Below are positions 12,009-22,044 of a stretch of DNA of 64,000 nucleotides, one piece after another. Position numbers and translations under genes: made by a program. The notes under the pieces were generated by a model that saw only the letters and a program-made list of their open reading frames with translations, made no database searches and was not told the DNA's origin. Each line of letters opens with the position of its first letter. The first letter of the stretch is position 1. This DNA comes from Cheiracanthium punctorium (lineage: Eukaryota > Arthropoda > Arachnida > Araneae > Cheiracanthiidae): the NCBI GenBank assembly GCA_038373885.1, contig JAWZYV010011619.1:310001-374000 (forward strand), given 5' to 3'.

Positions 12009-13158
12009 ATAATATGCATGAAGGGTAGCAATAATACCCATGAATAATGTAGCTTTCTATTAGTGAAAAAAGTTTTAGAATCGATACAGTAGTTATAGAT
12101 ATGTCCGTAGAGCGTAATGTATGAATTCTTATGAGTGACCCTGTAAAAAACTGATATATGCATGAAAGGTAGTCTATATTACTTGGGAATAATGTGGTTT
12201 TCTATCAGTGAATTTTTTTTATTTTTAGAATTGGTTCTGTAGTTACTGAGATTCCCGTAGAGAATGTAATGCATTAGAATTATTTTGGGTGTCCCTGTAA
12301 AAAAACGATTTGTGCTATATGCATGAAAGCTAATCCATAATACTCAGGAATAGTGTAACTTTCTGTCAGAGGAAAAAGTTTTAGAATCAGATCAGAAGTT
12401 AAAGAAATACCCACACAGCTCAATGTATAAGAATTATTTTGAGTGTCCCTGTAAAAGAACTATTTAAACTATACCCATGAAAGATAGCCTGTAATACTCA
12501 CGAATAGAAACTTTCTATTAGTGAAAAAATTTTTTGATTCATTTCAGTAGTTACAGCGATACATACCAACAGAGCATAATGTAATATTATGCGTCCCTCT
12601 AAAAGAAGTATTTGTGATATATTCATAAAAAGGCAGTTTAAAATACTCAGTGGCAGTATAGCTTTCTATCAGTGAGAAAGGTTTTAGACTCCGTTCAGTA
12701 GTTAGAGAGATAACCATAGAGTGAAATGTATTAGAATTATTTTGAGTGCCCCTGTTTTTTGTTTTTTTCAATGGCCGGCCGCTGCCCTGGAAGGCTTTGG
12801 CCACAACGGGTCGGAATTGTTGGCCACTTTATTATGGGGGCACCTAGTAGGTGGACCAATGTCACCCCCTATGAAGGGACGGACATGACAACCACGCCCA
12901 GTCGGGGAACGAACCCCGACCGCCGGGAGTTGAACCCGAAGCCGTAGTATGGTGCTTTACCAACCATACAATCCTGTCGGCTTGAGTATCCCTGTTAAAG
13001 AACTTTTACACTGCATGCATGTAAGGCAGCCTATAATATTCAGGAATATTGTATGTTTCTATTAGTGAGAAAAGTTTAAGAATCAGTTCTGTGGTTAGAC
13101 AGATGCCCACGAGCGTAATGTAATTCTTTTGGGTTTCCCTGAAAAAGTATTATATATA
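12009..13158 (+). repeat. Satellite S1 array, block 2
   Basis: S1 monomers continue after the solo LTR (TGCATGAAGGGTAG, AGTAGTTATAGATATGTCCG and so on) as far as the mariner-like insertion at 13159, interrupted by the SINE at 12756-12981. Orientation matches block 1 and the remnant at 26167. Confidence 0.8.
12756..12981 (-). mobile_element. tRNA-derived SINE (minus strand)
   Basis: Read on the minus strand it starts with a tRNA-like head, carries the B-box sequence GGGTTCAACTCCC (12925-12937) and a second B-box-like GGGGTTCGTTCCCC (12904-12917), and ends in an A-rich tail seen here as the T run at 12756-12768. It is GC-rich within AT-rich satellite. Flanking direct repeats TTGAGTGCCCCTGT (12742-12755) and TTGAGTATCCCTGT (12982-12995) are a 14-bp duplication with two mismatches, typical of target-primed retrotransposition. 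It inserted into an S1 monomer. The parent tRNA is not identified with certainty. Confidence 0.8.
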
Positions 13159-13190
13159 CCGGGTGATCCAAAAGTCAGGACAAACTTTAA

Positions 13191-13490
13191 CCCATTCGTG
13201 CCTGGATATTTTTGCGACTTTCTTCGATTTTTGCTAACACCAGCAGTAATTGATAAATTTCTGATGTCAACTTTTTGAACAAGGGATGATTTCATTTAAA
13301 ATCATTATGTATAAAAATTGAACTGTCAACATCCTACTTGGCCATATTAAAATATTTTGTGGAATTGAAGTTCAATACTCGCGAATAAAGGCTAGGAAAA
13401 ATAATTAACGTTTTCGACTGATAGCGAAAATGCCGTCCCAAAAAAGGGACGCTAGGCATTCTGCTAGGCATTTTTAACCGCATAAATGGG
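13191..13490 (+). mobile_element. piggyBac-type MITE, copy 1 (in mariner TIR)
   Basis: Ends CCCATTCGTGCCTGGATATT and TAAATGGG, flanked by TTAA at 13187-13190 and 13491-13494. It sits exactly at a TTAA in the mariner-like left TIR; the right TIR (near 26135) is uninterrupted there. Near the right end GCCGTCCCAAAAAAGGGACG forms a hairpin. This copy has a small extra duplication of TGCTAGGCAT. Confidence 0.9.
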
Positions 13491-13705
13491 TTAAAAATTA
13501 ATAATTCGAAAACGAATGAAGAAACAAAGATACGGTTTGCACCAAATGGATGGAAAAGAAACCGGGTTTTGTGTGGCAACGAAACAAAAATAGTTCTGTT
13601 GGCGAACAATAGATGGAGCTATAGTGTTTTATTTCACCAAAAGATGATTTACAAATGAAAAAATGTTGGCAACTTACAAGTCGGCTTAATTACAGTTAAT
13701 TAGTA

Positions 13706-13871
13706 CTACAGTAAATTTTCAATGTGCTGGCCATCATTCAGAAGTACAGTTGTGAGACGAGTCACCACACCGTTCACAGCATTTAGTAGCATTTCTTGCG
13801 TTACAGCAGACACATTTGTGCGGATGGCATCTTTCAGTGCTGCTAGTGATGCCGGTTGGTCGCGGTACAGT
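13706..13871 (-). pseudogene. Mariner-like transposase, C-terminal remnant
   Basis: Minus-strand frame reads LYRDQPASLAALKDAI, then NVSAVTQEMLLNAVN and ends HIENLL before a TAG stop (13706-13708). This is the usual C-terminus of arthropod mariner-like transposases in the DFxLWG/LKSKVY class. It continues directly from the segment at 16751-17002 once the insertion at 13872-16750 is removed. Confidence 0.75.
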
Positions 13872-14963
13872 GGGCCCGTTTACATGTGTAAAAATGCGGA
13901 GTAAATCCCGGGACTTACACTGCTTTCTACCCCGCTTCCCCTACTTAGGGGGGAAAATGTGGGGTAGAAAGTAGAGATGGGGAAAGAATGAACACCCTGT
14001 TCAGTGATCACGGCAAAAACATGTTCTCAGTTCATTAAGGTCCGACGCTTCAAAATTTTATGGCAGGCAAGCGTGTTGAAAAGAGAAATTTTGGAAAATG
14101 CCTTAAAGGTGAAATTTCTCATTGAAAGGCACGATTCATATTTTTTTGCTAAGAAAAATTTAAATTCTGGGGGGGCAGACCCCTCCTCCCCCACATTGGC
14201 TACGTATCTGATGGTGGGGACAGAAGTTCACAATTTTAGCTTTATCAAATTCTAATTGTGGAATCTTAGTTATTTTGAGAAATAATGATAACGAAGATGA
14301 TTATCTGGGGGGGGGGGGGGGATAGAACTTTTAACCCAACCTACCATAATTTTAAAGTGGACCCGGGCAAAGAATAAGAAGCTTTCTTATATGTTCAATA
14401 CGAAATGCACTCACAGGATTACAATTCGTCAATTTTTATTATTCCAGCCAAACTACTCAATTTGAATCAAAGTAAAAAATTTAATAATAAAGAAAATGAT
14501 AGTCTGAAACACAAACAAATCGAAAAAAAATATTTTATCAACGTCAAACAATAATATAAGCATTACACTATCTCCATATAAAACGCGCCTTCGCTTCATA
14601 CGCTCTTAGCCATCTCTTATTGGCTGAAAAAGAACCTGTTCCGGAGCAGCCTCTCCTATTGGCTGAAAAAGAACACGTTCTTTGATCACGACTCGAGGAG
14701 TTCTCCGAGCAGTGAGCGGGAACACCTAGTTCAGCGTTCTTTTCCTGAGCTGGTGTTCTTTTTCGGAACGGAGAGCTGAGGCGCTCTTTCCGGGAACGGA
14801 GTAAAAGGCGTTCTCTTGCTGAACAGGTTAAAAGAACTGTTCTTCGGTGAAAGGTGTTCTTTCATTAAATCTGTTCCCTGTTCTTTTGCTTTAATTAAGT
14901 TCTGAGCTAGGGTCAAAGTTGTAGACTTGGAGTCAGAAGCAAGGCCGTACTTAGACGGGGGGG

Positions 14964-15122
14964 CAAGGGCGGATTAAAGGGGGGCGGAGGGGGCGACCGC
15001 CCCCCCCCGAGAAAAAAGAAATTAATGTAAAAGATCCTATTTTCCTTCCAAAAAATGGATGTATATGTCAATCCTCTAACTTACCGCCCCCCCCCCGACA
15101 AAAATGCATTAATCCGCCACTG
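14964..15122. mobile_element. Short hAT MITE, GGCGGATTA family, copy 1
   Basis: Starts CAAGGGCGGATTAAAGG and ends GCATTAATCCGCCACTG; interior AAAGAAATTAATGTAAAAG is shared with the copy at 34068-34207. Flanks are G-tracts, so the duplication cannot be read well here; the second copy shows 8 bp. Confidence 0.7.
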
Positions 15123-15239
15123 GGGGGTCCTATGAGTTCGGACGCCGCTCCCCCGAACTTATTACATTATATGTACATGGTGTATTTATACAGGGACGTA
15201 GCCAGAAATTTTTTTCTGTGTGGGGATGGTGAGGGGCAT

Positions 15240-15413
15240 GGGCGCCGGCAGCATAGGGCAAGGGGGGGCAATGCCCCCTCCCCCTGGATTTTTGTATGCA
15301 GTGTTATCCTTTGCTTTTTTGCTCTTTCCAACATGGTAACTATACGTTGAAGTAGTCTTTGCCTTATCCCTTGAGTAGTCTTTGCCCCCCTGGGAAATAT
15401 TCTGCCGGCGCCC
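15240..15413. mobile_element. 174-bp element with perfect 12-bp TIRs and 14-bp direct flanks
   Basis: GGGCGCCGGCAG at the left is mirrored by CTGCCGGCGCCC at the right. The flanks ATGGTGAGGGGCAT (15226-15239) and ATGGTGAGGGGTAT (15414-15427) are direct repeats with one mismatch. Such a long duplication is not usual for cut-and-paste DNA transposons. Confidence 0.65.
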
Positions 15414-15980
15414 ATGGTGAGGGGTATGAAATGCAGTGATGTATAAATGAACGAAATGTTTGTGCAGTAATAAAAGAAAAAATAATCTTGCTTTGGCAAA
15501 AATTGGGAGACTGGCTGGCAAAAATTGGGTGTGGGGGATATATCCTGAAAATTTTATCCCGATATACGATGCTCCCCGACTCCGAAATTATTTTCTAGGT
15601 ATGGCCCTGGTCGGAAGCCATTTAATCTGGATTTTCGGAGCCATGTAATTTTATATGCCAAAGTCGTATTCATTTTCTTAAATCGTAGTCGAAGCAATCG
15701 ACATATTTATACACGCGTATTATTTTTAATCTGGAGCCTGATACTTACAGCTTTTTAAACGGAGTCTTTAATTTTTAAGCTGGAGCATGTACTTTTTTAC
15801 CCTTTAAGGCGCAACCCTTTCCCAATGCTGAAAAAAGGGCGGCCGTTGCCATCGCTCGACTTAACTACTAGCAAGAGGGCGGACGATCGAAACGTTCATC
15901 GCGTGCCACAGATCTAGAGACCCTTTTTTTGACGACAGCTGCCATTAAAATATTTTTACAAAAAATTACTGTTAACATAC

Positions 15981-16450
15981 TTGATTGAAGAAAGCCAGAA
16001 TGTTGGTTGCAAAGTTTTTTTTAAACATTTTACAATTGTTGTTGTTGTTGCTAATGCCCTCTGGCAACCCGCGGGGCGGTGCCAGATCCCTCAAATAGGC
16101 AGGCGATGGGCGGAAGGGGCTGCTTCCATTTTAATGAGCCCCAGTGGGAGGAACTCCGACTCAGCTTGGGGTCCCCTAATTTTGAACCAATTCCAGAGGA
16201 GGGACCCACCCCCTGAAATCGGCACCCCCAGAGGTATCGTTTAACAATTTGGAGGACATTGAAGCCACGACGGATTTTACGTGCACCAGCTCCCATTAGG
16301 GCACACGGTCCCACAGCAGTCGAGCCGAGAGGAAGTTGACCCTCCCAAGCACTGGCCAATCCGGATGCTGCTTCACTTTTCGTGTTCTTATAGCAACGGA
16401 GTTTAGTGCCCAGACCACTGCGGGTTTTACAATTGTACTAAAGTATAGTA
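15981..16450. repeat. Unclassified GC-richer dispersed repeat with (GTT)n edge
   Basis: A short GTT run at 16037-16050 is followed by about 370 bp of GC-richer sequence (GCCAGATCCCTC, CCCAGTGGGAGGAA, CACTGGCCAATCCGG). Composition differs sharply from the surroundings and suggests an inserted retroposon, but no ends, boxes or duplications could be fixed. Confidence 0.3.
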
Positions 16451-16750
16451 CATGTTAAAAAGACGTATATTTTCATTTTTAAATTGAATAAAATAGTCAT
16501 AATAAAGCTACCATAAATCAAAGAACCTGTTCTCAAAAGAACAGGAAAAAGAACTGTTCTTTAAAAAAGAACGGGAACGGTGAACAACTGTTCTTTGAAA
16601 ATAACGGTTTTCCCTACCTCTAGTAGAAAGATTCCTGGTCGAAAGGAGGGTTAATGCAGAGTCAACCCCGCTTTCCCATGATGCATTGCGAGTTTTTCCC
16701 TGTACTCCGCTTTAACCCGGGATTTTCCATTTTCACATGTAAACGGGCCT

Positions 16751-17002
16751 ACTTTTGACTTCAAGAATCCCACAGCCAAAAGTCACAGGGCGTCTGCTCC
16801 ACTGTCGTGATAACAGCAGCGGCTGTTGAGGGACGACCACTTCTTGCACGTGACGCCAAGATCCGGTAGATTCAAATTTCTTCATCATTTTGATCAATGC
16901 AGAAGGCGTTATTGGTCCTTTTTCTGCTTCGCATGCCCTTCATGTAGCGATATGCTCGCAATGCCGCTGTGGCACTTTCCGCATTCTTATAATAAAGTTT
17001 GA
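16751..17002 (-). pseudogene. Mariner-like transposase, HTH part fused to the DFWLWG region by internal deletion
   Basis: On the minus strand the frame reads LVKLYYKNAESATAALRAY (helix-turn-helix), then FESTG, SGRPSTAAA (the GRP motif) and VEQT, followed at once by CDFWLWG and LKSKV with small frame slips. The GRP motif normally precedes about 200 residues that contain the first two catalytic aspartates; these are missing. Together with 25883-25919 (N-terminus) and 13706-13871 (C-terminus) it forms an internally deleted, inactive transposase. Confidence 0.75.
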
Positions 17003-17249
17003 CTAAGAGGCAGTGGCGGATCTAGGATTGGGTAAAGGGGGGGGGGGCTAACTTACTGGGTCTTCAATAATTTTGGTGCAGTTATCCACAGGCCCTACGA
17101 GAGAGGGGGGGGGGGACAGGCGGAGCATCGCCCCGGAGCCCGTGTTCAGCTAAAGTGCGTCCGTAAATTTTTCAGAATGCGTTAAGAATTTCATTTATAG
17201 ATATGTAATTAAAATCTTTTTCTTTTAAACAGACTAAATTTCGAATGCC

Positions 17250-17747
17250 TCCCAGATAACACAAACTTGTTCAGAACCCTCCTAGAAGACGTCATATAGA
17301 CAAGTTGAGATGTCCATTAAACATCTAGGATTTGTCGGATTCTCGTCCCTTTTACGTCAATATAGCACTATAGGACGCCCACATGACGTCTTATAGACAT
17401 CTATATAGGCGTAATTATGGACGTGCTTTCCTATTTATGGACTTAGTATGGGCAAGTCTTGGACATCAATGTCTATATATGGACCTACTTAGGTCAAGTC
17501 TTGGACATCTTCATCCATGCTTCTTTCCATTTCACTAAGGTACTATGGATTATCTGGGATACGTCTATAAAAAAGACTTACTCTGGAAATTCCGTGTCTA
17601 GTTTTGGTCTATTCATGGACATTTTCTGGAGTTTCCAGATTATGTCCATAAATAAATGTCTTATGGATGTCTATGTATAGACGTGGATGTAATATGGATG
17701 AGTTGGATCAGAAATAGACATAAAATGGACAAGTGTGTTATCTGGGA
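17250..17747. mobile_element. MITE with TCCCAGATAACACA ends, copy 1
   Basis: TCCCAGATAACACA at the left is the inverse of TGTGTTATCTGGGA at the right. The interior is packed with short GTCTAT and ATGGAC motifs in both orientations (for example 17473-17482, 17583, 17660-17690). The TIR resembles the CCCAGCAAACAC ends of the element at 36306-60323, so both may belong to one superfamily. No clear target duplication is left. Confidence 0.75.
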
Positions 17748-19487
17748 TGTTACTATAAGCTGCACTCGCCAGGCTCTGGTTAATTAAAATCAGATTATGC
17801 AATGTAAAGTATGAAATGAAGAAAAGTTCAGATGTGTCTAAAATTCACTATCTTATCGAAAATGTGTTTTTTTTTCCCTCCTTTGGATTTTGTACTTTGC
17901 TTCTTTTTTTAACTTATAACATGGTAGGAAGATACTAACATGGATACTTACTTTACATAGGTTAGGTGTAGAATTCTATGGACCCGTAGAGCTCGAGCGC
18001 CTCTAATAATTTACACTTAAGTCATAGCTGCCAGCTACTACGGGATATAATTAACCACCTTTTTGTAAACAGTATATTTTTTCATTATTTTTTTTCAAAA
18101 GAGTAACCAGCTCGCGCGCGCAGCACAAAAATTTTGCTATATTTTAAGCCGAAAAATCATGTAGAAAAAGTTGTTAATTATCCCTAGTAGCAATAACCCA
18201 TCGGTCGATGAGAGGCGGGTGAGTTAAATCCGAGGGAAAGGAGCAATGGCCGATCACGGCTTTTCATCCAAAAAAGAGGGAATTTCATCGGCAACTGGTA
18301 CGAAATGTCCGTTCGGGGACCATAAAGCCGATCATCGTTTCCCAATGACTCCGATGAAATAACGAAAAGAAACCGATAAACTGTTTAAAATATATTTGTT
18401 AATATGAGGGGGGGGGGTTTACGACTTCTGCAACTCACATATATGTATACGGGTGTATGATAAGCGAGTGAAGAATATACATGGGGTTATGACCCCCCTA
18501 ACACCCCCCTTGGCTACGCCACTGACGTGAATATATGTGGTTGTGGGACCCGGCCCCCCCAATAATTTTGAAAACTTTACGCTTATGTATGCAAGTTGGT
18601 ACTTTTTGATTTTCAAAATAGTAATGAGGCAGTAGCGTAGCCAGGATTTTATTTCGGAGGGTTTATTCGGACAGCTTGGCGAAATAATAAAAAGATAAAT
18701 GTTACTTTAAAAAATAAAATACTGATGGAATTCTTATGCATTATTGCAATGTTTATTTTGTGCATTAAGTTTTTTTAATGTTTTTTACTTATGCATTAAT
18801 AAAAACATTTATGCATTAAATATTATACATATAAAATCATTAAAATAAGTAATGTTTTCAGCTAAAACTTCTACAAGTTTCTTCAAGTTTTCAAATTGGT
18901 AATTAAAAACAAAAATTAATAAAGTGAGATTTCTTGGCACTAAATTTATAATAATGTAAATTACATGTTACAATTGCATTTTTTTTTTCCCAGCAGGCAT
19001 CTTTCTTCTTTTATTTTTATCGGAATTTCCGGTAATCCGAACAGGCACCGGTACCAATTAATTCGGATTAGCGAAATTCTACTGTATTTTTATGGTTTTA
19101 AAATTCACTGAAATATGCCGAACTATATGCAAAAATTTTCCGGGAAAAAAAACCACTGTACTCCTGGAAAAATTAATTTTATGTATAAAGGTTTTAGTTT
19201 ATTTCATTCTGAAACATACAAAATATTTTTGTATTCTATGATACTGCTTTTTTTCCCTTTCTTTGTGTGTGTGTGTAGAGCAAGTTTACAAAGCAACTAA
19301 AAAATTAGGTTTCTTTCCCAGAAAACACGTTCAAAGATTAAGCGATTATAATTTTTTAAAAATAAATACAGAATAAAACAATTAACAATTTTAAAAGCGA
19401 CTATACGCATTAACTTAACTTCTTTTTAATATTTTCCCCCTCAGCATCTCAGTAATGTGGAGCACAGAGATGTCAAGATCAAAGAAC
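17748..19487. other. Unresolved repeat-rich spacer between duplicate copies
   Basis: No gene. It holds a low-copy block at about 18190-18370 (GATGAAATAACG, CCGATCACGG), G/C tracts at 18409 and 18553, and transposon end-like sequences GGCTACGCCACTG (18512) and CAGTAGCGTAGCCAGG (18634) that are not paired. Confidence 0.5.
19018..19084 (-). mobile_element. Orphan Tigger/pogo-like terminal repeat
   Basis: On the minus strand it begins CAGTAGAATTTCGCTAATCC preceded by TA, followed by GAATTAATTGGTACCGG. This resembles pogo/Tigger ends. The partner end and transposase were not found in the window, so it is a truncated copy. Confidence 0.4.
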
Positions 19488-20727
19488 AAATCAAAGAACC
19501 TGTTCTCAAAAGAACAGGGAAAAGAACTGTTCTTTAAAAAAGAACGGGAACGGTGAACAACTGTTCTTTGAAAATAACGGTTTTCCCTACCTCTAGTAGA
19601 AAGATTCCTGGTCGGAAGGAGGGTTAATGCAGAGTCAACCCCGCTTTCCCATGATGCATTGCGAGTTTTTCCCTGTACTCCGCTTTAACCCGGGATTTTC
19701 CATTTTCACATGTAAACGGGCCTACTTTTGACTTCAAGAATCCCACAGCCAAAAGTCACAGGGTGTCTGCTCCACTGTCGTGATAACAGCAGCGGCTGTA
19801 GAGGGACGACCACTTCTTGCACGTGACGCCAAAGATCCGGTAGATTCAAATTTCTTCATCATTTTGATCAATGCAAAAGGCGTTATTGGTCCTTTTTCTG
19901 CTTCGCATGCCCTTCATGTAGCGATATGCTCGCAATGCCGCTGTGGCACTTTCCGCATTCTTATAATAAAGTTTGACTAAGAGGCAGTGGCGGATCTAGG
20001 ATTGGGTAAAGGGGGGAGGCTAACTTACTGGGTCTTCAATAATTTTGGTGCAGTTATCCACAGGCCCTACGAGAGGGGGGGGGGGGACAGGCGGAGCATC
20101 GCCCCGGAGCCCGTGTTCAGCTAAAGTGCGTCCGTAAATTTTTCAGAATGCGTTAAGAATTTCATTTATAGATATGTAATTAAAATCTTTTTCTTTTAAA
20201 CAGACTAAATTTCGAATGCCTCCCAGATAACACAAACTTGTTCAGAACCCTCCTAGAAGACGTCATATAGACAAGTTGAGATGTCCATTAAACATCCAGG
20301 ATTCGTCGGATTCTCGTCCCTTTTACGTCAATATAGCACTATAGGACGCCCACATGACGTCTTATAGACATCTATATAGGCGTAATTATGGACGTGCTTG
20401 CCTATTTATGGACTTAGTATGGGCAAGTCTTGGACATCAATGTCTATATATGGACCTGCTTAGGTCAAGTCTTGGACATCTCCACCCATGCTTCTTTCCA
20501 TTTCACTAAGGTACTATGGATTATCTGGGATACGTCTATAAAAAAGACTTACTCTGGAAATTCCATGTCTAGTTTTGGTCTATTCATGGACATTTTCTGG
20601 AGTTTCCAGATTATGTCCATAAATAGATGTCTTCTGGATGTCTATATATAGACATGGACGTAATATGGGCGAGATGGATCAGAAATGGATATAAAATGGA
20701 CAAAATGGACAACTGTGCTATCTGGGA
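19488..20727. repeat. Segmental duplication, copy 2
   Basis: Direct-orientation copy of 16515-17747, offset by about 2.98 kb. Junction sequences: left AAATCAAAGAACC preceded by unrelated sequence, right TATCTGGGATAATTC where copy 1 reads TATCTGGGATGTTAC. It includes its own mariner-like transposase remnant (about 19730-19975) and the CTAAGAGG-CAGTGG hAT left end near 19978-19990. Confidence 0.9.
20221..20727. mobile_element. MITE with TCCCAGATAACACA ends, copy 2
   Basis: Copy 2 of the MITE at 17250, carried by the segmental duplication. The right TIR has one change (CTGTGCTATCTGGGA) and the penultimate subrepeat has an ATGGACAAA expansion. Confidence 0.75.
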
Positions 20728-21256
20728 TAATTCTAAAATGATTTACATGGCAGAAATGTTAATTCCACCATTAAATATTAGTATTTTTTTTTCAATCTTC
20801 GAACATGAATTAAAAGTAACATTATATATCAGACAAACTTCCCTCCCACTCTCTTTCCTTTTAGCATTTTATATGAAAATCATTAAAAAGACCAGTTTTA
20901 CAAAAAAAATCCCTTCCGTCCCTCCTGTTTTTCGAAACTTTTGTGCTTTACGAAAGGGGCCGGGAAGGCTTTCGCCCCGCCATATAAAATTTCTCTCAGA
21001 GGCCCTGATTATCCAAGCTTGGCGACATTTGGCACGATTTTTTACATATGTCGCCTGTATATTTCATTTTTCTGCCTACATATAGTATTACGTAATTGAA
21101 TTTTGAGAAAGGTGTGCGAATTTCCGATAAAATAAAATACTCGAACCTGCTAGGACTTATACTTTATAGGAAAAACAATGTCTAAAAAAATTAATTTAAA
21201 TCATACCTCTTTTTTCCATAGTGATATCATTGTATTCTTTCTAATAAAGCAGCTCT

Positions 21257-21451
21257 TTACAAGCTGCCTGTTAGTGATGCATGTGGTATATTTTGTGAGT
21301 GCTGTTGTTCTCCTTGAAATAGCTTGTTCTGGGGCTGAGCATTTATGATTTCTTCCTGATGATTTGCGCTTTCACTCACACTAGACAAATTCGGAATTTT
21401 CATAAAATAATCACCTATATTACGATTCAATGTCCGCTTTCTTGAGGCCAT
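21257..21451 (-). CDS. Short basic ORF, possible transposase N-terminus
   Basis: Minus-strand frame of 64 codons starting MASRKRTLNRNIGDYFMKIP and ending at a stop. The basic start followed by a short NIGDYF-type segment is reminiscent of ZMYM1-like hAT transposase N-termini, but this is a weak resemblance. It lies inside the hAT composite 17011-25882 and just beyond the insertion point of the hAT at 21479, which would separate it from its promoter. No continuation was found, so it is truncated or continues in a lost exon. Confidence 0.3.
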   Translation of the reverse strand: MASRKRTLNRNIGDYFMKIPNLSSVSESANHQEEIINAQPQNKLFQGEQQHSQNIPHASLTGSL

Positions 21452-21546
21452 AACATTTGCATTTAAATTAAATTCTACCAGTGGCGGCTCGTGGGATACA
21501 GCAAGTACTGCCGGGTTGCACTTGAAATTATCAGCACATACTTTAA

Positions 21547-21822
21547 CCCATTTGTGCCTGGATATTTTTGCGACTTTCTTCGATTTTTATTGATAACAGA
21601 AATAATAGATAAATTTCTGATGTCAACTTCTTGAACAAGGAATGATTTATTTTAAAATCATTTTGCATAAAAATCAAAATATCATCACCTTACTGGGTCA
21701 TGTTAAAATATTGTGCGGAGTTGAGGCTCAATACTCATGAATAAAGGCTAGGAAAAATAAATAACGTTTTCGACTAATAGCGAAAATGCCGTCCCAAAAA
21801 AGGGACGGTAGGCATGAATGGG
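21547..21822 (+). mobile_element. piggyBac-type MITE, copy 2
   Basis: CCCATTTGTGCCTGG start and CATGAATGGG end, TTAA on both sides (21543-21546, 21823-21826). Copy B of the host hAT has the uninterrupted site (ACTTTAAAATAATTT near 39253), confirming the insertion. Confidence 0.93.
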
Positions 21823-22044
21823 TTAAAATATTTTATTCTACTAATTTTCTTAAATTCAGATTAGAATTATGGAATTTCTATGGTAAATTAAAAAAAAAAA
21901 AAACCGTATTATAGTAACTGCCGGATCGCTCATTCAGAAATGAAAGCCCTTTAATCTTCCCGCAATTCAATTGTGAGTCTTGGTACAGTCCTTATAGCTG
22001 ATAACGAAATTGGCTGCACCGTTGCCATGGCAACGACTGTGCAA

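Larger units (their letters stand above)
14940..15609. mobile_element. hAT-like element CAAGGCCGTACTTAG, nested
   Basis: Ends CAAGGCCGTACTTAGA and TCTAGGTATGGCCCTG are inverted repeats. Flanks GTCAGAAG (14932-14939) and GTCGGAAG (15610-15617) form an 8-bp duplication with one mismatch. It contains two further short elements (14964-15122 and 15240-15413). No coding capacity. Confidence 0.75.
13972..16622. mobile_element. hAT-like element, TAGAGATGGGG ends, 8-bp TSD
   Basis: Left TAGAGATGGGGAAAG and right TTTTCCCTACCTCTA are inverted repeats flanked by a perfect GTAGAAAG duplication (13964-13971, 16623-16630). The arms are full of short GAACA/TGTTC motifs (for example 14811-14880 and 16523-16600), probably transposase-binding sub-terminal repeats. 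No transposase frame is recognised. It hosts the hAT at 14940-15609. Confidence 0.85.
13872..16750. mobile_element. MITE with GGGCCCGTTTACATGTG ends, split by a hAT
   Basis: Left end GGGCCCGTTTACATGTG and right end CACATGTAAACGGGCC are inverted repeats. Without the 2.65-kb hAT inside, only about 220 bp remain, so it is a MITE. The TIR resembles PIF/Harbinger ends, but no clean 3-bp duplication is visible, so the superfamily is tentative. It interrupts the mariner-like transposase between the LKSKV and LYRDQ parts. Confidence 0.7.
16515..17747. repeat. Segmental duplication, copy 1 (1.23 kb)
   Basis: This block is repeated in direct orientation at 19488-20727 with only scattered single-base and G-tract differences. 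It carries the right end of the hAT at 13972, the right end of the GGGCCC MITE, part of the mariner-like transposase, the left end of the hAT at 17011 and a whole MITE. The duplication therefore post-dates all those insertions. Its right edge falls at the MITE end. Confidence 0.9.

Noticed and set aside
12544..12947. Short frames around 12.5-12.95 kb on both strands
   Set aside because: They overlap the SINE and satellite; translation reflects the SINE sequence.
15167..15521. Overlapping 110-codon minus-strand frames
   Set aside because: They cover several nested MITEs with G/C tracts; low-complexity translation only.
20627..21085. 152-codon open frame
   Set aside because: It runs from MITE subrepeats across the duplication edge into unrelated AT-rich sequence; no domain.
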